Of a stretch of 64,000 nucleotides of DNA, positions 1 to 8,209 are shown piece by piece (the first letter of the stretch is position 1; the number at the start of each line of letters is the position of its first letter). Position numbers and translations under genes: made by a program. This stretch comes from DASXKD01 sp963707905 (GTDB lineage: Bacteria > Actinomycetota > Actinomycetes > Streptosporangiales > Streptosporangiaceae): NCBI GenBank assembly GCA_963707905.1, contig CAVPSA010000017.1, forward strand, positions 1 to 64,000, given 5' to 3'. The notes beneath the pieces are model-generated. The model made no database searches, had not been told where the DNA came from, and was given only the letters and a program-made list of their open reading frames with translations.

Positions 1-64
1 ACCTGATCGTAAACTCGGCGTCTTCCGGGCACCATGCTTGGGTAAAGTCGGCCACCCGCGCTCC

Positions 65-107
65 CACCGGGGGGCTCCCGGGCCTCTGCGGCACGGGAGC
101 CCCGGTG
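65..107 (-). terminator. GC-rich hairpin downstream of the AOC-barrel gene
   Basis: The arms CACCGGGG..CTCCCG (65-80) and CGGGAGCCCCGGTG (94-107) pair over 14 bp with a 2-nt bulge and a 13-nt loop. The hairpin lies about 45 bp past the stop of the minus-strand gene at 151-593. There is no T tract, as is common for actinobacterial terminators. Its function is inferred from position. Confidence 0.5.
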
Positions 108-150
108 CGGCGGGGCATGTGCCTGCCGGCTTCTTTCCTAGTGCTCTCGG

Positions 151-593
151 TTAGGTGTGGTGGGTGATGGTGACAGCAGTCCTGGTGCCGTCACCGTTAG
201 TCTTCGCGGTGATGGTCCCAGTGGCCCCGGCGAAGGTGCCGGTACCGCCGTTCACGGTGCCGTGGGTGACCGGGCCGCCGGATTCTTGCAGCACGCCGTA
301 GAGGAAACCGCCGGCCATGTCGATCGCGGCGCCGATCGAGGCGGTGCCGGTCGTGGAGTTGACGGCGAACCGGAGCACGTCGTAGCCGATGACCTTGCCC
401 GCCTTGTTGACGTCCTTGCCTTCGGAGCCGCTGACGGTGACGGAGAACTTCGCCTGCGCCTGCTGCACGAGGAAGTGAACGTCAGGGTGTGGGATACGGT
501 AGCAGCGCGGGCGGCGGCCGGCAACAGGATCGTCCCGGTCACGCCGAGTGCGGCGGCGGTGCCGATGGCGGCGATGGTTGCGCGGATTTTCAT
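151..593 (-). pseudogene. Secreted AOC-barrel (dirigent/allene oxide cyclase-like) protein, frameshifted
   Basis: The ATG at 593 follows a GGAGG site. It opens a Sec signal peptide (MKIRATIAAIGTAAALGVTG..., AARAATVS cleavage region) in one frame. From about residue 40 the recognisable protein continues in another frame as VQQAQAKFSVTVSGSEGKD, then the GYDVLRFAV and GGTGTFAGATGTI motifs, ending ITHHT and TAA. The second half resembles the small allene-oxide-cyclase/dirigent-like barrels common in actinomycete secretomes. The distance from start to stop is 443 nt, one short of a multiple of three. This fits a single missing base near 468-472, in the codons before VQQAQ. Joined, it would be about 147 residues. 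It is either a recent null allele or a sequencing deletion. Family assignment is by motif and is moderately sure; no substrate can be named. Confidence 0.7.
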
Positions 594-767
594 GATGACC
601 TCCGTATGTGTGAACCTCTAGAGACGACGGTGCCTGTGATGGTGCGTGCTGACGCCACGGAGGCACCGTGGTGTTTTGCGCCGGCCTCCGCCCGCCGGAG
701 TCGGCGCGATGCGTCAGCGGCGGCAGGACGACCCGGGGACCGCGCCTCCCGTTGGCCGGCGCTTCCA

Positions 768-2128
768 TTACCGTGCTACGGCCGCTCTCTGCTCATCCGG
801 CCGTGTGGATAGGGGAGGGGCGGCGGACCGGAGGGCCGCGGGTAGCTGGCCACGGGAGCTGATCGCGAGCTTCTGGTAGACGTGGCGCAGGTGGCCTTCC
901 ACGGTGTTGAGCGTCACGAACAGTGCCTGGGCTATCTCGGGGTTGGTCATCCCGCCGGCGGCCAGTTCGGCGACTCGCCGCTCGCTGGGTGTCAGCGCCT
1001 CAAGCCCGGTCAGCACCGCGCGCCGTGGCCTGGCGCCGGTAGCTCGCAGTTCGGTTGCTGCCCGATGGGCGAGCCGTCCTGCGCCGCACCGGTAGGCGAG
1101 GTCCAGCCCTGCGCGCAGTGGCTCGCGCGCCGCGGCGCGCTGGTTGGCGCCCGCAGCGCGGCGCCGAACTCGACCAGGGCCCGCGCGTGCTCCAGCCGCG
1201 CGTCCGATTCCCGGAGCACGTCCGCTGCCTCGCGGAGGTCGGCCAGCCCTCGCTGGCCGCCCTGGAGCATGCCGCGGGTGCGCAGGGCGATCCCGGCCGA
1301 GCGCGGCGATCCAGTCCGCCGCGCGGCTTCGAGTTCACTGTCGGCCAGCCGCAGCGCCTTGCCGGAGTCTTGACCCGCAAGCGCCAGCGCGAGCGCTGAG
1401 CGCCAGCAGGTGCCGGGGCTCAGCTGATGCAGCGCCGTATAGGTTTCCGCGGCGGCCTGCAGCTCACCCCGGGCGGCCGGGTAGTCTCCGGAGGCCAGCG
1501 CGAGCCGGCCGCGGACCTCCTGCAACATCGCGCCGGTTGCCGTCCGGGCAAGGCAGTCCGCCGCCGTCCCGGCGGCCGAGGTCTCACCCGTTCGCCAGGT
1601 AACCACCAGCGCGACCGGCAGGCCCGCCAAGCGGTCAGCCAGGTAGAGCAGGAAACGCAGCGACGCCTGATCGGCCCACTGCAGGTCATCGATTGCCACC
1701 AGCACCGGCCCGGCCACGCTGGCGTTCACGGCCAGCCAGTACAGGCCGTGCACCACCGCGAACGGCGGGTCGCCTGCGGCTACGGCCGAGGGCGCAGCAC
1801 CGGCGTCTTCCATGGCGGCCAGCGCCAGGCGCGCCGCACCAGCCAGCAGCGCATCCCGTTCTGCCTGTGCCACGGTGGTGAGCAGCCTCTCGAACAACTG
1901 CCGCGCCACCCCGAACGAGAAATCGCCCTCAAGCTCTCCGCCACGGCCTGCCAAGACGCGCATTCCAGCCAGCCGGGCCCGCTCCCTGGCCTCGCCCAGC
2001 AAAGAACTCTTGCCGATCCCCGCCGGGCCGGTAACCACCAGCACGCCGCCGTTGCCTGCCCGCGCCCCGGCTAGCAGGGCATCGATACGGCCCAGCTCAC
2101 CATCCCGCTCGATCAGGCCATTCAGCAT
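768..2128 (-). pseudogene. LuxR-family ATPase regulator, shortened and frameshifted
   Basis: The ATG at 2128 opens a STAND-like ATPase with Walker A GPAGIGKSS (about residue 34) and Walker B LVAIDDLQWAD. The frame passes into TPR-like helices (LALASGDYPAARGELQ, LADSELEAARRTGSPRSAG) and reaches LVEFGAALR near 1150. There the conserved continuation RANQRAAAREPLRAGLDLAY lies in a different frame. It ends with a C-terminal HTH (LTPSERRVAELAAGGMTNPEIAQALFVTLNTVEGHLRHVYQKL). Total length of 1361 nt fits one missing base. Corrected it would be only about 453 residues, against about 900 for the family. Most of the segment between the ATPase core and the TPR repeats therefore seems deleted. Non-functional regulator is the best reading. 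The intact relative in this window is at 30828-33869. Confidence 0.8.
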
Positions 2129-2261
2129 CAGATATCCCCATACCGCCAGCCAACGCCGCCATCCTCGACCTGATCCGGCCGCGCGGAGCTGGCGGTCTGC
2201 TATTCCATGCCGGCGGAAAGGAGGTCTTCATTACCAAGCTATGGCCATCGCCTTACCTGGC

Positions 2262-2504
2262 TCAATGGAAGCGGCGCCTGCGTTCGAGGTCGGCACCCTT
2301 TGGCGGCGGCATCCTGGCGGCGCCGTCAGCGGGCCGATGCGCCGCGGCCGCGATCTCGACGAGGCTGGCCGCGAAACGTCGTCTTCGCGGCCCGTGAAAT
2401 TCGACGGTCAGCCAGTCTGCGGACCCCGACCGCAGGGTGGCACGGGGATCGCTCTCGATGACGCCATCTAGCTGGCACAACGCTTCCCGGAGCCGGTCTG
2501 GCAC
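2262..2504 (-). CDS. Possible small hypothetical protein
   Basis: This is an 80-codon frame starting with GTG 17 bp downstream of the conserved hypothetical gene, on the same strand. Composition (VPDRLREALCQLDGVIESD, then SGSADWLTVEFHG) looks protein-like, with acidic and hydrophobic alternation rather than the Arg/Pro-rich pattern of antisense shadows. I do not recognise a family and see no clear ribosome binding site. It could be the third gene of the marR unit or spurious. The 130 bp between it and the LuxR relic hold nothing I can identify. Confidence 0.3.
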   Translation of the reverse strand: MPDRLREALCQLDGVIESDPRATLRSGSADWLTVEFHGPRRRRFAASLVEIAAAAHRPADGAARMPPPKGADLERRRRFH

Positions 2505-2521
2505 GGACCCGGTATGACCGA

Positions 2522-3004
2522 TCAGGCACGCCAGGGGAAGGTGGCGAGGTCAGGCTCCGCCCAGCCGGTCCTCGCCGCCGGGGAAGCCAGGGTCCGCGCG
2601 GTGTAGTGCCTGGTCAGCAGGCGCTTGTCGAGCAGGGCGGGATACCTTTCCGCGAAGCAGGCGAAGTCCGTGCCGGGCGGCGCGGCGGCCATGTGATGGG
2701 CGACGATCTCCGTCCAGGCCCGGGTGACCGTGGCGTTGAACTTCTGCGGCGCGCGCTGGTAGGCCGCCAGGTGCCGGATCCAGCCGGACACCTTGTCCGC
2801 GGCCAGGTCCGTGCCGTGCCGCCGCACCGCGAGGTAGGCGAGGTGGATGTGCTCGCGGTGCCGGAACGCGCCGCCCGGCGGCACGATTTCCGCCAGCAGC
2901 CCGGCGAGCTCTTCGGGCAGGGCGCCCGCATGCGGGTCACCGGGGCTCCCGGGCGGTGTGCGGGTCGTGCGGGCCCGGGCGGGGATGCGCACCATGCGGG
3001 CCAT
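2522..3004 (-). CDS. Conserved hypothetical protein downstream of marR
   Basis: The protein is about 160 residues if the ATG at 3004 is used. The conserved-looking core begins around LPEELAGLLAEIVPPGGAF, followed by RHREHIHLAYLAVRRHGTD, QRAPQKFNATVTRAW and LLDKRLLTRHYTARTLASP, ending EPDLATFPWRA. I know this pattern from actinobacterial hypothetical proteins of about 150 residues but know no function. The His-rich HREHIHLAY segment and the ATVTRAW helix suggest a compact soluble helical fold. With this start the gene overlaps marR by 68 bp. A GGAGGA sequence sits 17 nt upstream, which is too far to fix the start, so initiation inside the marR end is uncertain. It is likely co-transcribed and controlled by MarR. 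Confidence 0.7.
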   Translation of the reverse strand: MARMVRIPARARTTRTPPGSPGDPHAGALPEELAGLLAEIVPPGGAFRHREHIHLAYLAVRRHGTDLAADKVSGWIRHLAAYQRAPQKFNATVTRAWTEIVAHHMAAAPPGTDFACFAERYPALLDKRLLTRHYTARTLASPAARTGWAEPDLATFPWRA

Positions 3005-3440
3005 GGCGAGTCATCGGGATTCCTCCGTCAAGCGCATCGATGACGGCATAGAAGCCGGCGCGCTGCTGCGGGGTCAGCGTGGCGAGTGCCTGCCGTTCCA
3101 GGTCGGCGATTGCTTCGGCGGCGCGTTGCGCGGCGGCCAGGCCGTCCGGGGTCAGCAGGACCACGAACGAGCGGCGGTCGTCGGGGTCGCTTTGGCGCAC
3201 GATGAACCCGCGCCTGGTCAGCCGGTCGAGCAGGCTGGTCAGCGTGCTCGGTTTGGTGGCGGTGGCGCTGGCCAGCGCCCCGACGGTCCGGCCTGTCCCA
3301 TCGGCGAGGTTGGCCAGCACGTTGATGTCGGCCGCAGGCAGGTCCAGGTCGGCCAGCCGGGTGGTGAGCCTGTGCAGGGTCGCATGGGTGGCCCGGTGCA
3401 GGGCGAGAACCGCGCTGCCGGGATCCTTGACAGTTATCAC
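2937..3440 (-). CDS. MarR family transcriptional regulator
   Basis: This 167-residue protein has the MarR winged-helix layout: an N-terminal helix (LALHRATHATLHRLTTRL), recognition region (TGRTVGALASATATKPSTLTSLLDRL), wing (RGFIVRQSDPDDRRSFVVLLT with the conserved DxRR-type turn) and C-terminal dimerisation helices. It probably represses itself and the downstream hypothetical gene in response to a small ligand. The GTG start at 3440 has no Shine-Dalgarno sequence and lies 8 bp after a perfect TATAAT. The mRNA is therefore probably leaderless (see the promoter entry). The C-terminus beyond about residue 145 is a His/Pro/Arg-rich tail (HGPHGAHPRPGPHDPH) that is unusual for MarR and overlaps the next gene. 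The divergent neighbour is fbiC, 106 bp away. Confidence 0.9.
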   Translation of the reverse strand: MITVKDPGSAVLALHRATHATLHRLTTRLADLDLPAADINVLANLADGTGRTVGALASATATKPSTLTSLLDRLTRRGFIVRQSDPDDRRSFVVLLTPDGLAAAQRAAEAIADLERQALATLTPQQRAGFYAVIDALDGGIPMTRHGPHGAHPRPGPHDPHTAREPR

Positions 3441-3476
3441 GATATCGGATTATACGATATCGCAGCAGCTTGGCAA
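3440..3476 (-). promoter_or_regulatory. Leaderless marR promoter with paired CGATATCG operators
   Basis: On the minus strand TTGCCA (3476-3471), a 16-bp spacer and TATAAT (3454-3449) form a near-consensus housekeeping promoter. The -10 ends 8 bp before the GTG start codon. Two copies of CGATATCG, itself a palindrome, lie at 3440-3447 and 3455-3462, 15 bp centre to centre, on either side of the -10. Together they form a larger inverted repeat of the size MarR dimers bind. Autorepression by blocking the -10 is inferred. Confidence 0.75.
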
Positions 3477-3546
3477 CCGCCGCACCGGGGCCTGGGAGCA
3501 GGGCGCCCCTGCGGGCAGCGCCTAAAGCGCATCGTAGGGTGACGGA

Positions 3547-6180
3547 ATGAGCCTTGACGCGCGTGGCCCCGGCGCGCAGCCCGCCCAGCCTGCCGATGAT
3601 GCCCCGCCAAGCACCGCGCTGCGGCGGGCGCTGGCCCGGGCCAGGGACGGCAAACCGCTCGACCACGGTGAGGCGGCCGTGCTGCTGCACGCCCGCGGCG
3701 ACGACCTGGACCGGCTGCTGGCGTATGCGGGCCGCACCAGGGACGCCGGGCTGGCCGCCGCCGGGCGCCCCGGCGTCATCACCTACTCGCGCAAGGTTTT
3801 CATCCCGCTGACCCGGCTGTGCCGGGACCGGTGCGGGTACTGCACGTTCGCCACGGTTCCCGGGCGGCTGGACAGCCCGTACCTGTCGCCGGACGAGGTG
3901 CTCGCCATCGCCCGCCAGGGCGCCGCCCTCGGCTGCAAGGAAGCCCTGTTCACCCTCGGCGACCGTCCCGAGGACCGGTGGACCGCGGCCCGCGACTGGC
4001 TCGACGCCAACGGGTACGACGACACGCTGTCCTACGTCCGGGCCATGGCCATCCGGGTGCTGGAGGAGACCGGCCTGCTGCCGCACCTGAACCCAGGCGT
4101 GCTGACCTGGCGCGACTTCCAGCGGCTCAAGCCGGTCGCGCCGTCCATGGGCATGATGCTTGAAACCACCGCGGCCCGGCTGTTCACCGAGCGCGGCGCC
4201 CCGCACTACGGCAGCCCGGACAAGGACCCGGCGGTCCGGCTTCGGGTCCTTGAAGACGCTGGGCGCTGCGCGGTCCCGTTCACCACGGGCATCCTCATCG
4301 GCATCGGGGAGACCCGCGCCGAGCGCGCCGAGTCGCTGTTCGCGATCCGCCAGATCGGCCGCGAGTACGGCGGCATCCAGGAAGTCATCGTGCAGAACTT
4401 CCGCGCCAAGCCGGACACCAAGATGCGCGGCGTCCCGGACGCGGAACTGGCGGATCTGGCGGCGACGATCGCCGTGGCCCGGCTGGTGCTCGGCCCGTCC
4501 GCCCGGATCCAGGCGCCGCCGAACCTCATCGGTGACCAGTACGGGCTGATCCTGGCGGCCGGGATCGACGACTGGGGCGGCGTGTCGCCGCTCACCCCGG
4601 ACCACGTCAACCCGGAGCGGCCGTGGCCGCAGATCGAGGAACTGGCCGGCCGTACGCAGGCTGCGGGGATGCGGCTCGCCGAGCGGCTCACGATCTACCC
4701 CGGATACCTGCGCGAGCCCTGGCTCGACCCGCGGCTGGCCGCCCACGTGGCCGCGCTGGCCGACCCGGCGACCGGGCTCGCCCGCGAGGGCACGGTCCCG
4801 CGCGGCCTGCCGTGGCAGGAGCCCGACGGCGGCTGGGGTGAGTCGTCCGGCCGCACGGACCTGCACGTCACGATCGACACGACCGGGCGGACCACCGACC
4901 GCCGCGACGACTTCGCCGAGGTGTATGGCGACTGGGGCGAGGTGGCCACCCGGATCGACCCGGCGGCACGCCAGGGGAGCGCTGCCCCGCGGCGGCTGCG
5001 CCCCGAGGTGTCAGCGGCCCTGCGCGCCGCAGAAGCCGATCCTGCCGGGCTCTCCGACGCGCAGGCGCTGGCCCTGCTCGACGCCGACGGCCCGGAACTG
5101 GAGGCGCTTGCCGCGCTGGCCGACGGCCTGCGCCGCGACGTGATGGGCGACGACATCACCTACGTGGTCACCAGGAACATCAACTTCACCAACGTCTGCT
5201 ACACCGGCTGCCGGTTCTGCGCGTTCGCGCAGCGGCGCACCGACGCCGACGCCTACACGCTCTCGATGTCCCAGGTCGGGGACCGCGCGGAGGAGGCCTG
5301 GCAGGCCGGTGCCACCGAGGTGTGCATGCAGGGCGGCATCCATCCCGATCTGCCCGGGACCGCGTACTTCGACCTGGCCGCCGAGGTCAAGCGGCGCTGC
5401 CCGGAGATCCACGTGCACGCGTTCTCGCCGATGGAGGTGAGCAACGGTGCCGCGCGCACCGGGCTGCCGGTGCGGGAGTGGCTCGTCCGCGCCCGCGAGG
5501 CGGGGCTGGGCTCGCTGCCCGGCACCGCGGCCGAGATCCTGGACGACGACGTGCGCTGGGTGCTCACCAAGGGCAAGCTGCCCGCCGCGGCCTGGATCGA
5601 GGTGATCACGACCGCGCACGAACTGGGCATCCCGACGACCGCCACGATGATGTACGGGCATGTGGACACGCCCGCGCACTGGGTCGGCCACCTGCGGGTG
5701 ATCCGCGGCATCCAGGAGCGCACCGGCGGGTTCACCGAATTCGTGCTGCTCCCGTTCGTGCACGCCAACGCGCCGATCTACCTGGCCGGCCTGGCCCGCC
5801 CTGGCCCCACCAGGCGGGAGAACCGCGCGGTGCACGCGGTGTCCCGGCTGATGCTGCACGGCGCGATCTCCTCGATCCAGTGCTCCTGGGTCAAGCTCGG
5901 CGACGACGGCTGCCGCGCGGTGCTCGCCGGCGGTGTCAACGACATCGGCGGGACCTTGATGGAGGAAACGATCAGCCGGATGGCCGGATCGCAGAACGGC
6001 TCGTACAAGACGATCAGCCAGATGTCCGCCATGGCCGGCCCGCTCGGCAGGCCGGTCAGCCAGCGCACCACCCTGTATGAAAAGCCTTCTGCGGAACGGC
6101 AGGCCGCGGCTGCCCTGAGCGACGGGGTGTGCACCTCCGTCCGGGGCGGGCCCACCCGGCTGCCCTTGGTGTCCCGCTAG
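3547..6180 (+). CDS. fbiC: FO synthase (F420 biosynthesis), fused CofG-CofH
   Basis: FbiC makes 7,8-didemethyl-8-hydroxy-5-deazariboflavin (FO), the deazaflavin chromophore of coenzyme F420, from a flavin-pathway pyrimidine and tyrosine using two radical-SAM centres. The 877-residue chain has the CofG cluster motif CRDRCGYCTF near residue 92 and the CofH motif CYTGCRFC near 552. This matches the fused actinobacterial form, where archaea use two proteins. Further CofH landmarks are QGGIHPDLPG, HAFSPMEV and the C-terminal GGTLMEETISRMAG. The ATG at 3547 opens a disordered Pro/Ala-rich leader before the first TIM barrel, so the exact start is uncertain because the ribosome site is weak. It lies near fbiB-fbiA, so all the FO and F420-0 steps seen here sit within 7 kb. 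Confidence 0.97.
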   Translation: MSLDARGPGAQPAQPADDAPPSTALRRALARARDGKPLDHGEAAVLLHARGDDLDRLLAYAGRTRDAGLAAAGRPGVITYSRKVFIPLTRLCRDRCGYCTFATVPGRLDSPYLSPDEVLAIARQGAALGCKEALFTLGDRPEDRWTAARDWLDANGYDDTLSYVRAMAIRVLEETGLLPHLNPGVLTWRDFQRLKPVAPSMGMMLETTAARLFTERGAPHYGSPDKDPAVRLRVLEDAGRCAVPFTTGILIGIGETRAERAESLFAIRQIGREYGGIQEVIVQNFRAKPDTKMRGVPDAELADLAATIAVARLVLGPSARIQAPPNLIGDQYGLILAAGIDDWGGVSPLTPDHVNPERPWPQIEELAGRTQAAGMRLAERLTIYPGYLREPWLDPRLAAHVAALADPATGLAREGTVPRGLPWQEPDGGWGESSGRTDLHVTIDTTGRTTDRRDDFAEVYGDWGEVATRIDPAARQGSAAPRRLRPEVSAALRAAEADPAGLSDAQALALLDADGPELEALAALADGLRRDVMGDDITYVVTRNINFTNVCYTGCRFCAFAQRRTDADAYTLSMSQVGDRAEEAWQAGATEVCMQGGIHPDLPGTAYFDLAAEVKRRCPEIHVHAFSPMEVSNGAARTGLPVREWLVRAREAGLGSLPGTAAEILDDDVRWVLTKGKLPAAAWIEVITTAHELGIPTTATMMYGHVDTPAHWVGHLRVIRGIQERTGGFTEFVLLPFVHANAPIYLAGLARPGPTRRENRAVHAVSRLMLHGAISSIQCSWVKLGDDGCRAVLAGGVNDIGGTLMEETISRMAGSQNGSYKTISQMSAMAGPLGRPVSQRTTLYEKPSAERQAAAALSDGVCTSVRGGPTRLPLVSR

Positions 6181-6392
6181 CCCGCTCCGCGGCGTGCCAG
6201 GCCCGCGGGGAGCGCGCTCCGGGCCGGCCGGTCCTGTCGCGCCCGCCTGATTCCGGGGACCGCCCCTCCGTCCCGGCTGACACAACCACGCAACATTCTT
6301 TACGTCCTGGTTGCCACAAGCACGACCAGAACAAGAGGCTTGTAGCGTTCGTCGGTCAAAAGCAGGGCGAAACGATCCATAGGAGGGCCTGG

Positions 6393-8100
6393 ATGACAAT
6401 ACGCCGTCGATCTGCGGTGCTCGTCGGCATGGCTGCCGTCGTGCCAGCGGTGGCAGGACTGGCGCTGACTAGTACGCCGGCCGCGTCCGCGCACCCGCTC
6501 GGTACGTCCCCGGGCGGTCGCGCGTCCGCGCATACACCGATGCATGCCGATCCGCCGCTGGGCCTTCCGAAGCCGTCGGGGCTGAAGCCGTTTAACGGTC
6601 CACCGGGCACGGTGTCACCGTGGACGCCGCTGAAGAACCCGCCGCCGTTCAAGACGCCTGGCACGATGCTGCTGGAGAGCGACGGGACGGTGCTGGTTCA
6701 CGATGAGCCGGACAACAACAAGATTGCCGCCACGACCGCGTGGTACAAGCTCACGCCGGATTCGAAGGGCAGCTACATCGACGGGACGTGGAGCAAGATC
6801 GCGTCGATGCCGGCCGGGTATGCGCCGCTGTATTTCGCGTCAGCGATCCTGCCCGACGGGCGCATGATCGTCGAGGGCGGCGAATACAACGGGACAAAAG
6901 CGGAGTGGACGAACAAGGGCGCGACCTACAACCCGCTGACCAACACCTGGACTTCCGTCGCACCGCCACCGGGCTGGGCGAACATCGGGGACGCCGCGAG
7001 CGAGGTGCTGCCCAACGGTACCTTCATGCTCCAGCAGGCCTGCCAGAACTGCCTGACGGATCCTGAAGCGTCCGTCGATGATGCGCTGCTCAACGCGAAG
7101 ACCATGACGTGGACGGTGATCCCGGCGGTAGGGAAGGAGGATCCCAACGACGAAGAAGGCTGGACCCTGGAGCCGAGCGGCCAGCTGCTGACAGTCGAAG
7201 TCTGGGCCTTGCCTCAGGCCCAGCTGTTCCACCCGAGCACCGATTCCTGGTCATTCGCGGGAGCCATGGCCCCGAACGGCAACCCGGTCGACCTGTTCCC
7301 GGTCGTGGAGCTCGGGCCGCAGGCCGAGATGCCGGGCGGCAACACGTTTGTGGCCGGCGGCGGTGTGAGCACCCAGGAGCCCGCCCACGACGTGCACGAC
7401 AAACGCGAGCACGCAGAGCGCGCTGTATCACTTCAAGGCCGGGACGCCGGGCACGTGGACCGCCGGGCCGATGATCAAGCCGATCGGCAACCTGGAGTTC
7501 GACACCACCGATGGACCGGGGGCGACCCTGCCGGATGGGAACGTGCTGTTCGACGCGAGCGCGTGCGTGTACAACACGCCGACGCACTTCTTCGTCTACC
7601 ACGCGAAGTCGAACACGATTACCCAGATCCCGGACGTGCCCAACGCTCCGAAGGACACCTCGTTCGCCACCCGGATGCTGGACCTGCCGAACGGGCAGGT
7701 GCTGTTCAACGATGGCCACCACGTGCTGCAGGTCTACACGGCCAGCGGGATGCCGCAGGCGTCGTGGCGGCCTTCGATCACGTCGCTGAGCTCGACGGCG
7801 CTGCTCCCGGGAACCACCTACACCCTGTCCGGCAAGCAGCTCGCCGGGCTGGACCAGGGAACCGCCTACGGTGATGATGTCCAGAACGCCACCAACTTCC
7901 CCGTGGTACGGATCACCAACTCCGCTACCGGCGTGGTGACCTACGCCCGGACCAGCGGCTGGACCTCGGTTTCTGTCAAGCCCGGCACCAGTTCCTCGAC
8001 CAAGTTCACCCTGCCGCCGGGCACACCGGCGGGCAAGAGCACGCTGGTCGTGATCGCCAACGGAATCGCCTCAGCGCCTTCGGCGGTGCGGATCTCCTAG
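6393..8100 (+). pseudogene. Secreted kelch/galactose-oxidase-like protein, frameshifted
   Basis: The ATG at 6393 follows AGGAGG (6381-6386) and opens a signal peptide (MTIRRRSAVLVGMAAVVPAV, ending ASAHP). A kelch-type beta-propeller follows: GTMLLESDGTVLVHDE, YFASAILPDGRMIVEGGEY, ATYNPLTNTWTSVAPP, EVLPNGTFML, WTLEPSGQLLTVE. After GGGVSTQEPAH near 7385 the frame turns Arg/Asp-rich. The next blades (LYHFKAGTPGTWTAGP, NLEFDTTDGPGATLPDGNV) and a C-terminal E-set-like domain (SSTALLPGTTYTLSGKQL) continue in the +1 frame to TAG at 8100. The gene length of 1708 nt fits one extra base near 7381-7387. Corrected length is about 569 residues. The family includes copper radical oxidases and non-catalytic propellers, and I cannot confirm copper ligands. 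It sits between fbiC and the convergent fbiB without an evident link to F420. Confidence 0.75.
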
Positions 8101-8139
8101 GCCCAGCAGAGCGGTCGTTCCGCGCGAACAACGCGGCGC

Positions 8140-8178
8140 TTTCCAGGCCCGTCCCGAGCATCGGGGCGGGCCTGGAAA
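8140..8178. terminator. Bidirectional terminator between kelch gene and fbiB
   Basis: The 18-nt arms at 8140-8157 (TTTCCAGGCCCGTCCCGA) and 8161-8178 pair throughout, with a single G-T pair and a 3-nt loop. The stem begins with TTT and ends with AAA, so either strand gives a hairpin followed by a short U run. It lies between two convergent stop codons (8100 and 8210), which supports shared termination. Confidence 0.85.
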
Positions 8179-8209
8179 TTGACCGGGCCCCCTGGCGCGA
8201 GATCCGGCG

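Noticed and set aside
3028..4866. 612-codon open frame on the minus strand
   Set aside because: It is antisense to the marR/fbiC region, is Arg/Gly/Pro-rich without domains, and is explained by high GC.
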